Assembly: GCA_030148025.1 (NCBI GenBank)
Contig: JASBUG010000031.1
Location: forward strand, 53,068 to 117,067
From: Flavobacteriaceae bacterium
Lineage (GTDB): Bacteria > Bacteroidota > Bacteroidia > Flavobacteriales > Flavobacteriaceae
Direction of reading: 5' to 3'
Length of the DNA stretch: 64,000 nucleotides
Each line of letters opens with the position of its first letter. Within the stretch, counting starts at the first letter, position 1. Positions 16,542-25,411 of this stretch are shown here, in pieces. The translations under genes and the position numbers were made by a program. Below the pieces are notes generated by a model. The model had not been told where the DNA came from, searched no databases, and saw only the letters and a list, made by a program, of their open reading frames with translations.

Positions 16542-17359
16542 TAAAGAGAGTTTATAGTACTTCTAATGGCTACTAAATTAGTAAGAAGTCTTTCTAAATG
16601 ATCCAGATGTAACATGTTTGCACCGTCGCTTTTTGCATTAGCTGGATCAAAATGTGTTTCAATAAATAAACCATCTACATTATTAACTACACCTGCTCGA
16701 GCAATTGTTTCTATCATATCTGGTCTTCCTCCTGTAACACCACTAGACTGATTAGGTTGTTGTAAAGAATGAGTAACATCTAAAACAACTGGAGCATATT
16801 GTCTCATGGTAGGAATGCCTCTAAAATCAACGATCATATCTTGATAACCAAACATTGTACCTCTATCGGTAACCCATGCTTTATTACTTCCAGCATCTTT
16901 TACTTTTTGTACAGCATGTTGCATAGCCTCAGGACTCATAAATTGCCCTTTTTTAAGATTAACCACTTTCCCTGTTTTAGCAGCAGCTACTACAAGATCG
17001 GTCTGTCTTACTAAAAAAGCAGGGATTTGTAAAACATCTACATATTGAGCTGCTTTTTCGGCGTCTGTTGTTTCATGAATATCAGTAACCGTAGGTACAT
17101 CAAATTTTTCAGAAACTTTCTTTAAAATTTCAAGAGCTTTGTCATCACCTATGCCTGTAAAACTATCTATTCTACTTCTGTTAGCTTTTTTGAAACTTCC
17201 TTTAAAAACAAAGGGAATCTCCAATTTGCCAGTAATAGAAATAATACGCTCTGCAATACGCATTGCCATATCTTCACCTTCTATAGCGCAAGGGCCAGCT
17301 AAAAGAAAAAAGTTATTCGAATTTGTGTGTTTTATCTTTGGGATATCCTGAAGAATCAT
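16541..17359 (-). CDS. kdsA: 3-deoxy-8-phosphooctulonate synthase (Kdo-8-P synthase)
   Basis: Condenses phosphoenolpyruvate with arabinose 5-phosphate to make Kdo-8-phosphate for the lipopolysaccharide core. The 272 aa from the ATG at 17357-17359 fit the family, and an upstream TTG is ignored. Motifs are AGPCAIEG (21-28), VFKGSFKKANRSR, and DVTHSLQQPNQ. The Cys in AGPC corresponds to the metal ligand of metal-dependent KdsA enzymes (metal-free ones have Asn), so a metal-dependent type is likely. Its location away from the sugar cluster is ordinary. The VOC gene follows in the same transcript. Confidence 0.95.
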   Translation of the reverse strand: MILQDIPKIKHTNSNNFFLLAGPCAIEGEDMAMRIAERIISITGKLEIPFVFKGSFKKANRSRIDSFTGIGDDKALEILKKVSEKFDVPTVTDIHETTDAEKAAQYVDVLQIPAFLVRQTDLVVAAAKTGKVVNLKKGQFMSPEAMQHAVQKVKDAGSNKAWVTDRGTMFGYQDMIVDFRGIPTMRQYAPVVLDVTHSLQQPNQSSGVTGGRPDMIETIARAGVVNNVDGLFIETHFDPANAKSDGANMLHLDHLERLLTNLVAIRSTINSL

Positions 17360-17394
17360 TGACTTATTATTTTCAAGCCACAAAGATACATATT

Positions 17395-17751
17395 TTAGAA
17401 AGTTTGCCTTAAACTATTTCGTATTATCCATAATGACATTAAAAAATTTGTAATAACAAATACACCACTATATAATATAACACCTTTTGCTAACTCTATT
17501 GAGGAGATATGTAAAGCATCAGATAGGTATATAAGAATGATATACGATGAAATACAAACAAACGAAATGCCCAAAGTAAAATTCAGCTCTTTATTTGGTT
17601 TAATAATTTGCCATAGAAAAGGGATCATTAAAAGTAAGATAAAGTAGGTCCAAATATCACTACTAGAAATTGCACTAGTGAACCAATAAATGGTAAAAGC
17701 AATAAAATATAAATAGGGAGTCAAGTTTGCATATTTGTTGATCATTTTCAT
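17395..17751 (-). CDS. Small four-helix membrane protein, unknown
   Basis: The 118-aa product has four hydrophobic helices (about 11-29, 33-49, 57-75, 88-108) with short loops and no recognisable motif. It lies 35 bp upstream of kdsA in the same direction and could share its transcript, though nothing links it to Kdo synthesis. Family not recognised. Confidence 0.65.
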   Translation of the reverse strand: MKMINKYANLTPYLYFIAFTIYWFTSAISSSDIWTYFILLLMIPFLWQIIKPNKELNFTLGISFVCISSYIILIYLSDALHISSIELAKGVILYSGVFVITNFLMSLWIIRNSLRQTF

Positions 17752-17948
17752 CTGGTATGTTTTTTAAGTTCAGATGTAAACTCACCATTATCAATAAATA
17801 TGTTGGCTAGGAAATAACGGGTTTACTATTAATCTATACAAAGAAGAACGTCAATAGATATGCCATATTTTATGTTTTTTTAGAAATAACAAATATTTAA
17901 CTAAATAGCTATTTAAAGAAATGTAGTATAAAGTCTTAAAATTAACCG

Positions 17949-17956
17949 TACCTTTG
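17949..17956 (+). promoter_or_regulatory. Promoter -7 element of typA
   Basis: TACCTTTG is an exact TAnnTTTG box 20 bp before the typA ATG. No convincing TTG -33 element is seen at the right distance. The leader would be very short. Confidence 0.6.
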
Positions 17957-17976
17957 CACGCTGAAAATAAGGCACT

Positions 17977-19776
17977 ATGACAAATATTAAGAACATTGCA
18001 ATTATTGCGCACGTAGATCACGGTAAAACTACACTTGTTGACAAGATCATGTACCATTGTCAGTTATTTCGTGAAAATGAAAATACGGGAGATCTAATTC
18101 TAGATAATAACGATCTAGAACGTGAACGTGGTATTACCATAACTTCAAAGAATGTGTCTGTTACTTATAAGGACACTAAAATTAATATTATAGATACTCC
18201 TGGTCACGCCGATTTTGGTGGAGAAGTAGAACGTGTTCTTAATATGGCAGATGGTGTGTTATTGTTGGTAGATGCTTTTGAAGGGCCAATGCCTCAAACG
18301 CGTTTTGTATTACAAAAAGCGATTGATCTTGGTTTAAAACCTTGTGTAGTGGTTAACAAGGTAGATAAGGAGAATTGTACTCCAGATGAAGTACATGAAG
18401 CAGTGTTTGATCTAATGTTTGAATTAGGTGCAGAAGAATGGCAGTTAGATTTTCCAACAGTATATGGTTCTGCAAAGAACAATTGGATGAGTACCGATTG
18501 GAAAAATGAAACAGATAATATAGAGCCCTTATTAGAAATGGTGATAGACCATATTCCTTCTCCAAAAATTGAAGAAGGAACTACACAAATGCTTATTACT
18601 TCTTTAGATTATTCGTCTTTTACAGGAAGAATTGCAATAGGGCGTTTACAGAGAGGAAGCCTGAAATCAGGAATGCAGGTGTCTTTGGTGAAAAGAGATG
18701 GAAGCATAGCTAAATCGAAGATAAAAGAACTACATACTTTTGAAGGTTTAGGCCGTAAAAAAGTTGATGAAGTAGTAGCTGGAGATATTTGTGCAATTGT
18801 AGGTTTAGAAGGTTTTGAAATTGGAGATACTATTGCCGATTTTGAAAATCCAGAAGGGTTACAAACCATAGCTATCGACGAGCCTACTATGAGTATGTTA
18901 TTTACCATTAACGACTCACCTTTCTTTGGTAAAGACGGAAAGTATGTAACATCACGACACATTAAAGAGCGTTTAGATAAAGAACTTGAAAAGAACTTAG
19001 CACTTAGAGTTAATGAAACAGATAGTGCCGATAAGTTCCTGGTATTTGGTAGAGGTGTATTACATTTATCTGTTTTAATTGAGACTATGCGTCGTGAAGG
19101 TTACGAACTTCAAATTGGGCAGCCTCAAGTAATCATTAAAGAAATTGATGGTGTTAAATGCGAACCTGTTGAAGAAATGACCATTGATTTACCAGAAGTT
19201 GTTTCTGGAAAAGCCATAGAAATGGTAACCATGCGTAAAGGAGAAATGTTAAGTATGGAAGCTAAAGGCGATCGTATGGTTTGTGAATTTATAGTGCCAT
19301 CAAGAGGTATTATAGGTCTGCGTAACCAACTATTAACAGCTACTGCTGGTGAAGCTATTATGGCACATCGTTTTAAAGAATATCAACCAATAAAAGGAGG
19401 AATTCCTGAGCGCCAAAACGGGTCGCTAGTTTCTATGGAAAAAGGTACTGCTATTCCATATTCTATCGATAAGTTGCAAGAGCGTGGGAAGTTCTTTATC
19501 GATCCGGGAGAAGAAATTTACGAAGGTCAAGTAATTGGCGAGAACTCTCGTGGCGATGATATGGTGGTAAATGTTACTAAAACTAAAAAGTTATCTAACG
19601 TACGTTCAGCAGGAGCTGATGATAAAGCCAAAATTGTACCAGCAATTAAATTTTCTTTAGAAGAAGCACTAGAATATATTCAAAAAGATGAGTATGTTGA
19701 AGTAACTCCTAATCATTTACGTTTACGTAAGGTTTTGTTGAAAGAAGTAGACAGAAAGCGAAATAAAAGTATTTAA
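17977..19776 (+). CDS. typA: Translational GTPase TypA/BipA
   Basis: Ribosome-associated GTPase of the EF-G superfamily (599 aa) involved in ribosome assembly and stress adaptation. The N-terminus carries G1 [10 protein letters not shown] (11-20), then RGITI, DTPGHADFGGEVERVLNMAD and NKVDKEN as G2-G4. Domain II follows, then the EF-G-like domain with LSVLIETMRREGYE, and the BipA-specific C-terminus (PSRGIIGLRNQLLT, ERGKFFIDPGEEIYEGQVIGE cut to DPGEEIYEGQVIGE). A perfect TAnnTTTG box lies 20 bp upstream. A small membrane-protein gene starts three bases after the stop. Confidence 0.97.
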   Translation: MTNIKNIAIIAHVDHGKTTLVDKIMYHCQLFRENENTGDLILDNNDLERERGITITSKNVSVTYKDTKINIIDTPGHADFGGEVERVLNMADGVLLLVDAFEGPMPQTRFVLQKAIDLGLKPCVVVNKVDKENCTPDEVHEAVFDLMFELGAEEWQLDFPTVYGSAKNNWMSTDWKNETDNIEPLLEMVIDHIPSPKIEEGTTQMLITSLDYSSFTGRIAIGRLQRGSLKSGMQVSLVKRDGSIAKSKIKELHTFEGLGRKKVDEVVAGDICAIVGLEGFEIGDTIADFENPEGLQTIAIDEPTMSMLFTINDSPFFGKDGKYVTSRHIKERLDKELEKNLALRVNETDSADKFLVFGRGVLHLSVLIETMRREGYELQIGQPQVIIKEIDGVKCEPVEEMTIDLPEVVSGKAIEMVTMRKGEMLSMEAKGDRMVCEFIVPSRGIIGLRNQLLTATAGEAIMAHRFKEYQPIKGGIPERQNGSLVSMEKGTAIPYSIDKLQERGKFFIDPGEEIYEGQVIGENSRGDDMVVNVTKTKKLSNVRSAGADDKAKIVPAIKFSLEEALEYIQKDEYVEVTPNHLRLRKVLLKEVDRKRNKSI

Positions 19777-19779
19777 TCT

Positions 19780-20007
19780 ATGGAGTTTTTAGGTATTCCG
19801 TTAACCGAATGGATCGGTTACATCGCTATGGCGTCTCTGCTCGTGTCTTTTATGATGAAAGATGTTACCAAACTTAGAATTATTAATTCTATTGGATGTG
19901 CATTTTTTGTGATCTACGGATTTATGTTGGCTACCGCTTGGCCAATTGTTGTCACCAATTCGGCCATTATCTGTATTAATTTCTATTATTTGTTTTTTAA
20001 AAAATAG
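19780..20007 (+). CDS. Small membrane protein, YgjV-like
   Basis: A 75-aa protein with three hydrophobic helices (about 9-27, 34-52, 55-72) and conserved polar spots KDVTKLRIINSIG and NSAIICINFYYL, resembling the short YgjV-type inner-membrane proteins common in Flavobacteriaceae. It follows typA by three bases and is probably co-transcribed. Function unknown. Confidence 0.75.
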   Translation: MEFLGIPLTEWIGYIAMASLLVSFMMKDVTKLRIINSIGCAFFVIYGFMLATAWPIVVTNSAIICINFYYLFFKK

Positions 20008-20221
20008 CTTTTGATAGCTTGTCTTGAATAGACCTTATTTCATCGAAATTAAAGAGGTTATAGTCAGGTAATCTATGAAAAATTAGTATTTTCACGCTGT
20101 TAATCAACAAATTCTAGAAGCGATTTTTTCAGTAGAAAAATACAATACGCAATACAAATCAATTTGGAATGATTTTGTAGCAAGCGCAAAGAATGCTACT
20201 TTTTTATTTAATCGTGATTTT

Positions 20222-21097
20222 ATGGATTATCATCAAGATAGATTTGATGATTATTCACTACTAGTATTTAATAAAAAAGAACTCCTTGCAGTACTACCAG
20301 CAAATAAGGTTGGTTCTACGCTATATTCTCATCAAGGACTTACCTATGGCGGTCTTGTGTTAGCTAAGTCTCTTGGATTTAAAGATGTTTTATCTTGTTT
20401 TGAAGCTATTTTGATGTTTTTGAATGCTCAAAAAATTGAGGTATTGGAGTTGAAGTTACTACCTGCTATATATCATTTACAACCAAGTGAAGAGGTAAAT
20501 TATTTGCTATTTAAAACTAATGCCGAGTTAAAAAGAACCGATGTGCTATCGGTTATTGATTGTAATAATGTTTTAGATATTGTGTCAAATAATCGCAAAC
20601 GTGGATTAAAAAGATCTCAAAAAAACGAGCTTATTGTTCGAGAAGTAAACGAATGTGGTGCTTTCTGGAATGAGATTTTAATTCCAAATTTAAAAAAGAG
20701 ACATGGTGTGCCTCCGGTTCATACCTTAGGAGAAATATCAAATTTAAAACAGCATTTTCCAGATAACATTAGGCAATTCAATGTGTATAAAAATGATGAG
20801 ATTGTTGCTGGTGCTACAATTTTTGAAACCGAAAAAGTAGCTCATGTACAATATATTTCTGCCAATGAACTTAAACAGCAGTATGGAAGTTTAGATATAT
20901 TATTTTCAACATTGATCAATAGCGTATTTAAAGAAAAGCCATTTTTTGATTTTGGAATATCTAATGAAAACAATGGTCAACAAATTAATAATGGTCTTAT
21001 TGAGTGGAAAGAAAGTTTTGGAGCAAGAAGCATTACACAGAGTTTTTATGCAATAGAAACAAAGAGCTATGTGAAACTTAAAGACATTTTAATATGA
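20222..21097 (+). CDS. FemAB/GNAT-like acyltransferase of the amino-sugar cluster
   Basis: The 291-aa frame from the first ATG carries a GNAT/FemAB-type fold (RGLKRSQKNELIVREV, then VAGATIFETEKVAHVQYISA and LDILFSTLINSVF). In this context it probably acylates a sugar or lipid intermediate. The real N-terminus lies further upstream: coding sequence continues without a stop back to 20087 and reads VEKYNTQYKSIWNDFV and AKNATFLFNRDFMDYHQDRF, typical of the family, but no ATG, GTG or TTG occurs there. ATT at 20111 or 20123 is the likeliest start. The stop overlaps the aminotransferase start as ATGA. Confidence 0.75.
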   Translation: MDYHQDRFDDYSLLVFNKKELLAVLPANKVGSTLYSHQGLTYGGLVLAKSLGFKDVLSCFEAILMFLNAQKIEVLELKLLPAIYHLQPSEEVNYLLFKTNAELKRTDVLSVIDCNNVLDIVSNNRKRGLKRSQKNELIVREVNECGAFWNEILIPNLKKRHGVPPVHTLGEISNLKQHFPDNIRQFNVYKNDEIVAGATIFETEKVAHVQYISANELKQQYGSLDILFSTLINSVFKEKPFFDFGISNENNGQQINNGLIEWKESFGARSITQSFYAIETKSYVKLKDILI

Positions 21098-22194
21098 TAC
21101 GTTTTTTTGATTTACATAGCATCAATGATCGTTATAGAACTGAGTTTCAAAATTCACTTGATCAGTTTTTTGATACTGGTCGTTATGTACTTGGAAGTCA
21201 GGTTGAAACATTTGAAAAAAACTTTGCAGCTTATTGCGGTACAAAATACTGTGTAGGTACAGGAAATGGTCTAGATGCATTAGTTTTAATTTTAAAAGCT
21301 TATATAAAACTAGGCCGAATAGAAAAGGGAAGTGAGGTTATTGTTCCTGCAAATACTTATATAGCATCTATTTTAGCAATTTTACAATCAGGATTAAAAC
21401 CAGTGTTGGTTGAGCCTATTTCAGATACTTTTAATATTGATTCGCAAGAAGTTAAAAAAGCTATTACTTCTAAAACGAGTGTTATTATGCCTGTACACTT
21501 ATATGGGCAGTTGGCTGATATGGAGATTGTAAATAGCATTGCTAAGACTCATAACTTATTGGTAATTGAAGATGCAGCTCAGGCTCATGGAGCAATGTCG
21601 CATAGTGATTTAAGATCTGGGAATTTGGCAAATGCAGCGGCGTTTAGTTTTTATCCTAGTAAAAACTTAGGCGCTTTAGGAGATGGCGGTTGTGTAACAA
21701 CTAATGATGCAGAACTCGCAAATATGATTAAGATGTTGGGAAATTATGGAACATCATCAAAATATGTTAATGAGGTAAAGGGATGTAATTCCAGACTTGA
21801 CGAAATTCAGGCGTTGTTTTTGAATATCAAATTAAGAGATCTAGACGATGATAATGCAAGGCGTAGAGCAATTGCAAATACTTATTTAAAGGGCATTACG
21901 AATTCTAAAATAAGGTTGCCTTATTATTCAAATACTGAGGATCATGTGTTTCACCAATTTGTTATTAGAGTTAAGGATAGAGATGATTTAATTGCTTATT
22001 TACAAAGGAATAATGTTGAAACCTTAGTACATTACCCAATAGCGCCTCATCATCAAAAAGCACTGAAAGAATTTTCGCATTTATCTCTCCCAATTACTGA
22101 AAAAATGCACAATACAGTTGTAAGTTTGCCAATGTACCCAACAATGACAAATCAGCAAACAGAAAAGGTCATAGAACTATTAAATGCCTACTAA
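21094..22194 (+). CDS. DegT/DnrJ/EryC1/StrS sugar aminotransferase (FdtB/QdtB-like)
   Basis: PLP enzyme of 366 aa that transfers an amino group to a nucleotide-linked keto-sugar. The cofactor site is visible as VIEDAAQAHGA (D160, Q163) and FSFYPSKNLGALGDGG with the PLP lysine at K190. Together with the FdtA-like ketoisomerase at 25007 this suggests synthesis of a dTDP-3-amino-3,6-dideoxyhexose such as Fuc3N or Qui3N, to which the adjacent acyltransferase could add an acyl group. The rmlA and rmlB genes needed for the precursor are not in the window. Translationally coupled to the gene before it. Confidence 0.88.
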   Translation: MIRFFDLHSINDRYRTEFQNSLDQFFDTGRYVLGSQVETFEKNFAAYCGTKYCVGTGNGLDALVLILKAYIKLGRIEKGSEVIVPANTYIASILAILQSGLKPVLVEPISDTFNIDSQEVKKAITSKTSVIMPVHLYGQLADMEIVNSIAKTHNLLVIEDAAQAHGAMSHSDLRSGNLANAAAFSFYPSKNLGALGDGGCVTTNDAELANMIKMLGNYGTSSKYVNEVKGCNSRLDEIQALFLNIKLRDLDDDNARRRAIANTYLKGITNSKIRLPYYSNTEDHVFHQFVIRVKDRDDLIAYLQRNNVETLVHYPIAPHHQKALKEFSHLSLPITEKMHNTVVSLPMYPTMTNQQTEKVIELLNAY

Positions 22195-23496
22195 TTGAAA
22201 AAAATTATAAAATACATAAATAGCAAGGTTTTAGTAAGGGTTGCTTGGTTGAATTCTGCGACAGTACTAACCAAAATAATTGCTGGATTTTTAACTACAA
22301 AATTTATAGCCCATTTTATTGGAGCCGAAGGATTGGCACTTATTGGCAATCTTCGCAGTTTTTTTACAGCAATTCAAAACTTTGCTACTGTTGGATTGTA
22401 TAATGGCGTTGTTAAGTATATTGGTGAGTTTAAGAACAATACTTTAAGACTTAGTAAAACCATATCCACAGCGTATTATACTGGTTTTGTGGCAACATTT
22501 CTAGTAAGCTTGCTTTGTTATTATAATGCAGAAACTATTAATGATCTTTTGTTTTCTAATCAATACCATTATTCCTATGTTATTCAAATAATGGCTTTAG
22601 CAATTCCATTTTATGCTTTAAATATGTTTTGCTTTTCTATTATGAACGGATTCTCGAAGTATCGAATCCTATTAATAATAAACATTATTGGTCAAATTAT
22701 GGGGTTGGCAGTGACCTTACTTTTAATTTGGCAAGATAACATAGATGGTGCACTTATCTCTGTAGTAATATCGCCTTCATTGATTTTCTTAATAACCTTA
22801 GTGGGAATATTGAATAGAAGAAATTTGATGAATGAAATTAAGGTTAGCAATGTAGATTTTCAATGGATCAAGCGTTTTAGCCCATTTATTTTAATGGCTG
22901 TAGTTTCTGGAATTGTATTGCCATTAGTAACCATTGCCATTAGGAATTATATTATAGATGTGGAAGGGACAAAAGATGCCGGTTATTGGGAAGCGATGAA
23001 CAGGATTTCTACCTATTACTTGATGTTTGTCAATTCTATGATGACCCTGTATTTTCTTCCTAGGTTTTCTGAAATTGATAATAAAAAGGAGTTTAGAAGT
23101 GAGGTGTTTAGTTTTTATAAGAACATAGCTCCAGCATTTGGCTTAGGACTTTTAGTTATTTATTTGCTACGACCTTTTATTGTGCTGCTATTTTTAAATG
23201 AAGATTTTGAGCCCGTTGAGAACCTTTTTGGGTGGCAATTATTAGGAGATTTTGTAAAAATATTATCGGTACTTATTTCATATCATTTTATAGCAAAGAA
23301 AATGTTCTGGCATTTTATTATAACTGAGCTGTTTTTAGTTATAATGACCTACATTACTAGCTTGTATTTAATCGATATTTATGGTGTAGTGGGAGCAAAT
23401 ATTGGGCATTTCATAAGTTATAGTATGTACTTTATAATTATTTTACTAATTTTTGGGAGCTCTCTCTTTGGTGTGTTGATGGACGATGAAAGTTAG
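22195..23496 (+). CDS. O-antigen translocase, Wzx-like flippase (first of two)
   Basis: A 433-aa protein of the MATE/MOP flippase superfamily with about 12 hydrophobic helices, which moves undecaprenyl-linked oligosaccharides across the inner membrane. The N-terminus with FIAHFIGAEGLALIGNLRSF and GLYNGVVKYIGE is typical of Wzx/WzxE-like translocases. The start is a TTG placed directly behind the aminotransferase stop (TAA TTG). It is followed by a second, different flippase gene. Confidence 0.85.
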   Translation: MKKIIKYINSKVLVRVAWLNSATVLTKIIAGFLTTKFIAHFIGAEGLALIGNLRSFFTAIQNFATVGLYNGVVKYIGEFKNNTLRLSKTISTAYYTGFVATFLVSLLCYYNAETINDLLFSNQYHYSYVIQIMALAIPFYALNMFCFSIMNGFSKYRILLIINIIGQIMGLAVTLLLIWQDNIDGALISVVISPSLIFLITLVGILNRRNLMNEIKVSNVDFQWIKRFSPFILMAVVSGIVLPLVTIAIRNYIIDVEGTKDAGYWEAMNRISTYYLMFVNSMMTLYFLPRFSEIDNKKEFRSEVFSFYKNIAPAFGLGLLVIYLLRPFIVLLFLNEDFEPVENLFGWQLLGDFVKILSVLISYHFIAKKMFWHFIITELFLVIMTYITSLYLIDIYGVVGANIGHFISYSMYFIIILLIFGSSLFGVLMDDES

Positions 23497-23519
23497 TTTT
23501 ATATTGATAGAGTAGTTAC

Positions 23520-25010
23520 ATGAATAATGCACAAAACTCATATAAACAAATTTTAAAAGCGACATCGCTTTTTAGTGGTGTACAATTCTTAAGTATTATA
23601 ATTTCTATAGCTAGATCTAAATTTGCAGCTATTTTAATCGGACCTGCTGGCCTTGGAATACTAGGGGTTTTGAATGCTACTTTAGATGTGATTTTAGGTT
23701 TTACAAAACTTGGTTTAGATGTAAGTGCAGTTAAAGAAATTTCGGCCTCTTCGACTAATAAAAAGCAACAGCGAACTATTGCGGTATTAAAAAAAGTGTC
23801 ATGGATGGTTGGTGTATTGGCTGCATTGCTTACGGTCTTATTGTCTTCGTGGTTAAGTAAGTTAACTTTTGGTGATACCACATATACTTATGCTTTTATG
23901 GTTATAGCATTGGCTGTGTTTTTTAACCTGTTAACGGTTAGTAATCTTGCTATTTTACAAAGTTTAAGAAAACTTAAAAAGTTGGCAAAAGCGTCATTAT
24001 GGTCAAGTTTTTGTAGTTTGATTATTATAATTCCACTATACTATTATTTTGGAATAGATGGTATTGTTCCTGTCATTGTTTTAACCTCAGTATTTACGTA
24101 TTTATTTTCTCGGTTTTTTTCTAAAGAATATCATTCTAAAAAGGAAGTAATTAAAACCAAAGAAGCCATAAACGAGGGAAAAACTATGGTTAAATTAGGG
24201 TTTGTTTTAAGTTTAGGAAGTTTAGCTACCCTTGTCACAGTATATTTAGTACAAATTTTTATTACCAATCGAGGTGGTGTAGAAGAGGTTGGGTTTTATA
24301 ATGCAGCATTTATTATTGTAAATGCATCTGTAGGTGTGATTTTTACAGCAATGAGTAAAGATTATTTTCCCAAATTATCATCAATAGCAAATCAAAAAAG
24401 TAAGCTTATAGAAGTGGTAAATCAGCAAGCATATATGTCAGTTTTACTTATTACCCCTATAATTATCTTCTTTTTAATTTTTGCTCCTTTTATAATTAAA
24501 TTGTTATTAAGTAAGTCATTTTTACCAATTGTCGGTTTTCTAACATTTTTAATAATGGCTTCATTGCTTAAAGCTGTTTCCTGGACAATGGGATATATTT
24601 TAATTGCAAAGGGTGATTCCAAAACCTATATGTTTACCGAAATTGGATTTAATCTACTGTTATTGATATTCTGTATTTATGGCTATGAGTTTCATGGTTT
24701 AATTGGGTTGGGAGTTTGCTATTTAATTTATTATGGTGTTTATGCAATTGGTGTCAAGATAATTACCCTAAAAAAATATGGGTTTAAGTATAGTTTAGAG
24801 TTTTACAAAGTATTTGTTATCTGCGTTATTTTGAGCATTTCAACCTTTTTAATAACATATGTTAAAAATGTTAATTTTAAATACATTTTGATGACTGTAT
24901 TAATGATTAGTTCAGTTATATTTACGGTCGTAAAGATAAATAGTAAGACAAATTTGATAATAGCACTAAGAGACAAGTTTTTTAATTCCAGAAATAATGA
25001 TAAATTTTGA
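23520..25010 (+). CDS. Polysaccharide flippase, Wzx-like (second of two)
   Basis: A 496-aa MOP-superfamily transporter with about 12-14 helices. The opening KATSLFSGVQFLSIIISIAR and FAAILIGPAGLGILGVLNAT are the usual Wzx N-terminal pattern. It shares family and topology with the gene before it but little close sequence, so this is not a recent duplication. Two flippases side by side may handle two repeat units, or one may serve another lipid-linked substrate. Its stop overlaps the fdtA-like start (TTGA). Confidence 0.85.
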   Translation: MNNAQNSYKQILKATSLFSGVQFLSIIISIARSKFAAILIGPAGLGILGVLNATLDVILGFTKLGLDVSAVKEISASSTNKKQQRTIAVLKKVSWMVGVLAALLTVLLSSWLSKLTFGDTTYTYAFMVIALAVFFNLLTVSNLAILQSLRKLKKLAKASLWSSFCSLIIIIPLYYYFGIDGIVPVIVLTSVFTYLFSRFFSKEYHSKKEVIKTKEAINEGKTMVKLGFVLSLGSLATLVTVYLVQIFITNRGGVEEVGFYNAAFIIVNASVGVIFTAMSKDYFPKLSSIANQKSKLIEVVNQQAYMSVLLITPIIIFFLIFAPFIIKLLLSKSFLPIVGFLTFLIMASLLKAVSWTMGYILIAKGDSKTYMFTEIGFNLLLLIFCIYGYEFHGLIGLGVCYLIYYGVYAIGVKIITLKKYGFKYSLEFYKVFVICVILSISTFLITYVKNVNFKYILMTVLMISSVIFTVVKINSKTNLIIALRDKFFNSRNNDKF

Positions 25011-25411
25011 GTTTAGATAGAGTAAAGATTATTGATATTCCTAAAATAACAGATGTTAGAGGTAATCTATCTGTAATTGAAAATGATGTAGTTCCTTTTG
25101 ATGTTAAACGTGTTTATTATTTGTATGATGTGCCTAGTGGTACACATAGAGGAGGCCATGCACATAAAAAATTATATCAGTTATTAATTGCTATTAGTGG
25201 TAGTTTTAATGTGGTTTTAAAAGATAGTAGTGGCAATACAAAGGTTGTAACTTTAAATAAACCGAATACTGGATTATTAATCCCTAATATGGTATGGCGA
25301 GAATTAGAAGATTTTTCCTCTGGAGCCATATGTTTAGTTGTGGCTTCAGAAGTTTATGAAGAGTCAGATTATATTCGTGATTTTGATAGATTTTTACTTA
25401 TGGATAAGTAA
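25007..25411 (+). CDS. dTDP-4-oxo-6-deoxyglucose ketoisomerase, FdtA/WxcM-like
   Basis: A 134-aa cupin that converts dTDP-4-keto-6-deoxyglucose to a 3-keto sugar, supplying the aminotransferase at 21094. The cupin core DVRGNLSVIEND, RVYYLYDVPSG and THRGGHAHKKLYQLL with the catalytic His residues is the FdtA/QdtA hallmark. It starts with TTG overlapping the flippase stop. Its 3' end overlaps the convergent glycosyltransferase by 18 bases. Whether the product is 3-keto-galactose or 3-keto-glucose cannot be read safely. Confidence 0.88.
   Translation: MSLDRVKIIDIPKITDVRGNLSVIENDVVPFDVKRVYYLYDVPSGTHRGGHAHKKLYQLLIAISGSFNVVLKDSSGNTKVVTLNKPNTGLLIPNMVWRELEDFSSGAICLVVASEVYEESDYIRDFDRFLLMDK

Noticed and set aside
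22195..25010. Duplicated single flippase gene
   Set aside because: Lengths (433 and 496 aa) and sequences differ strongly, so these are two distinct members of the superfamily.
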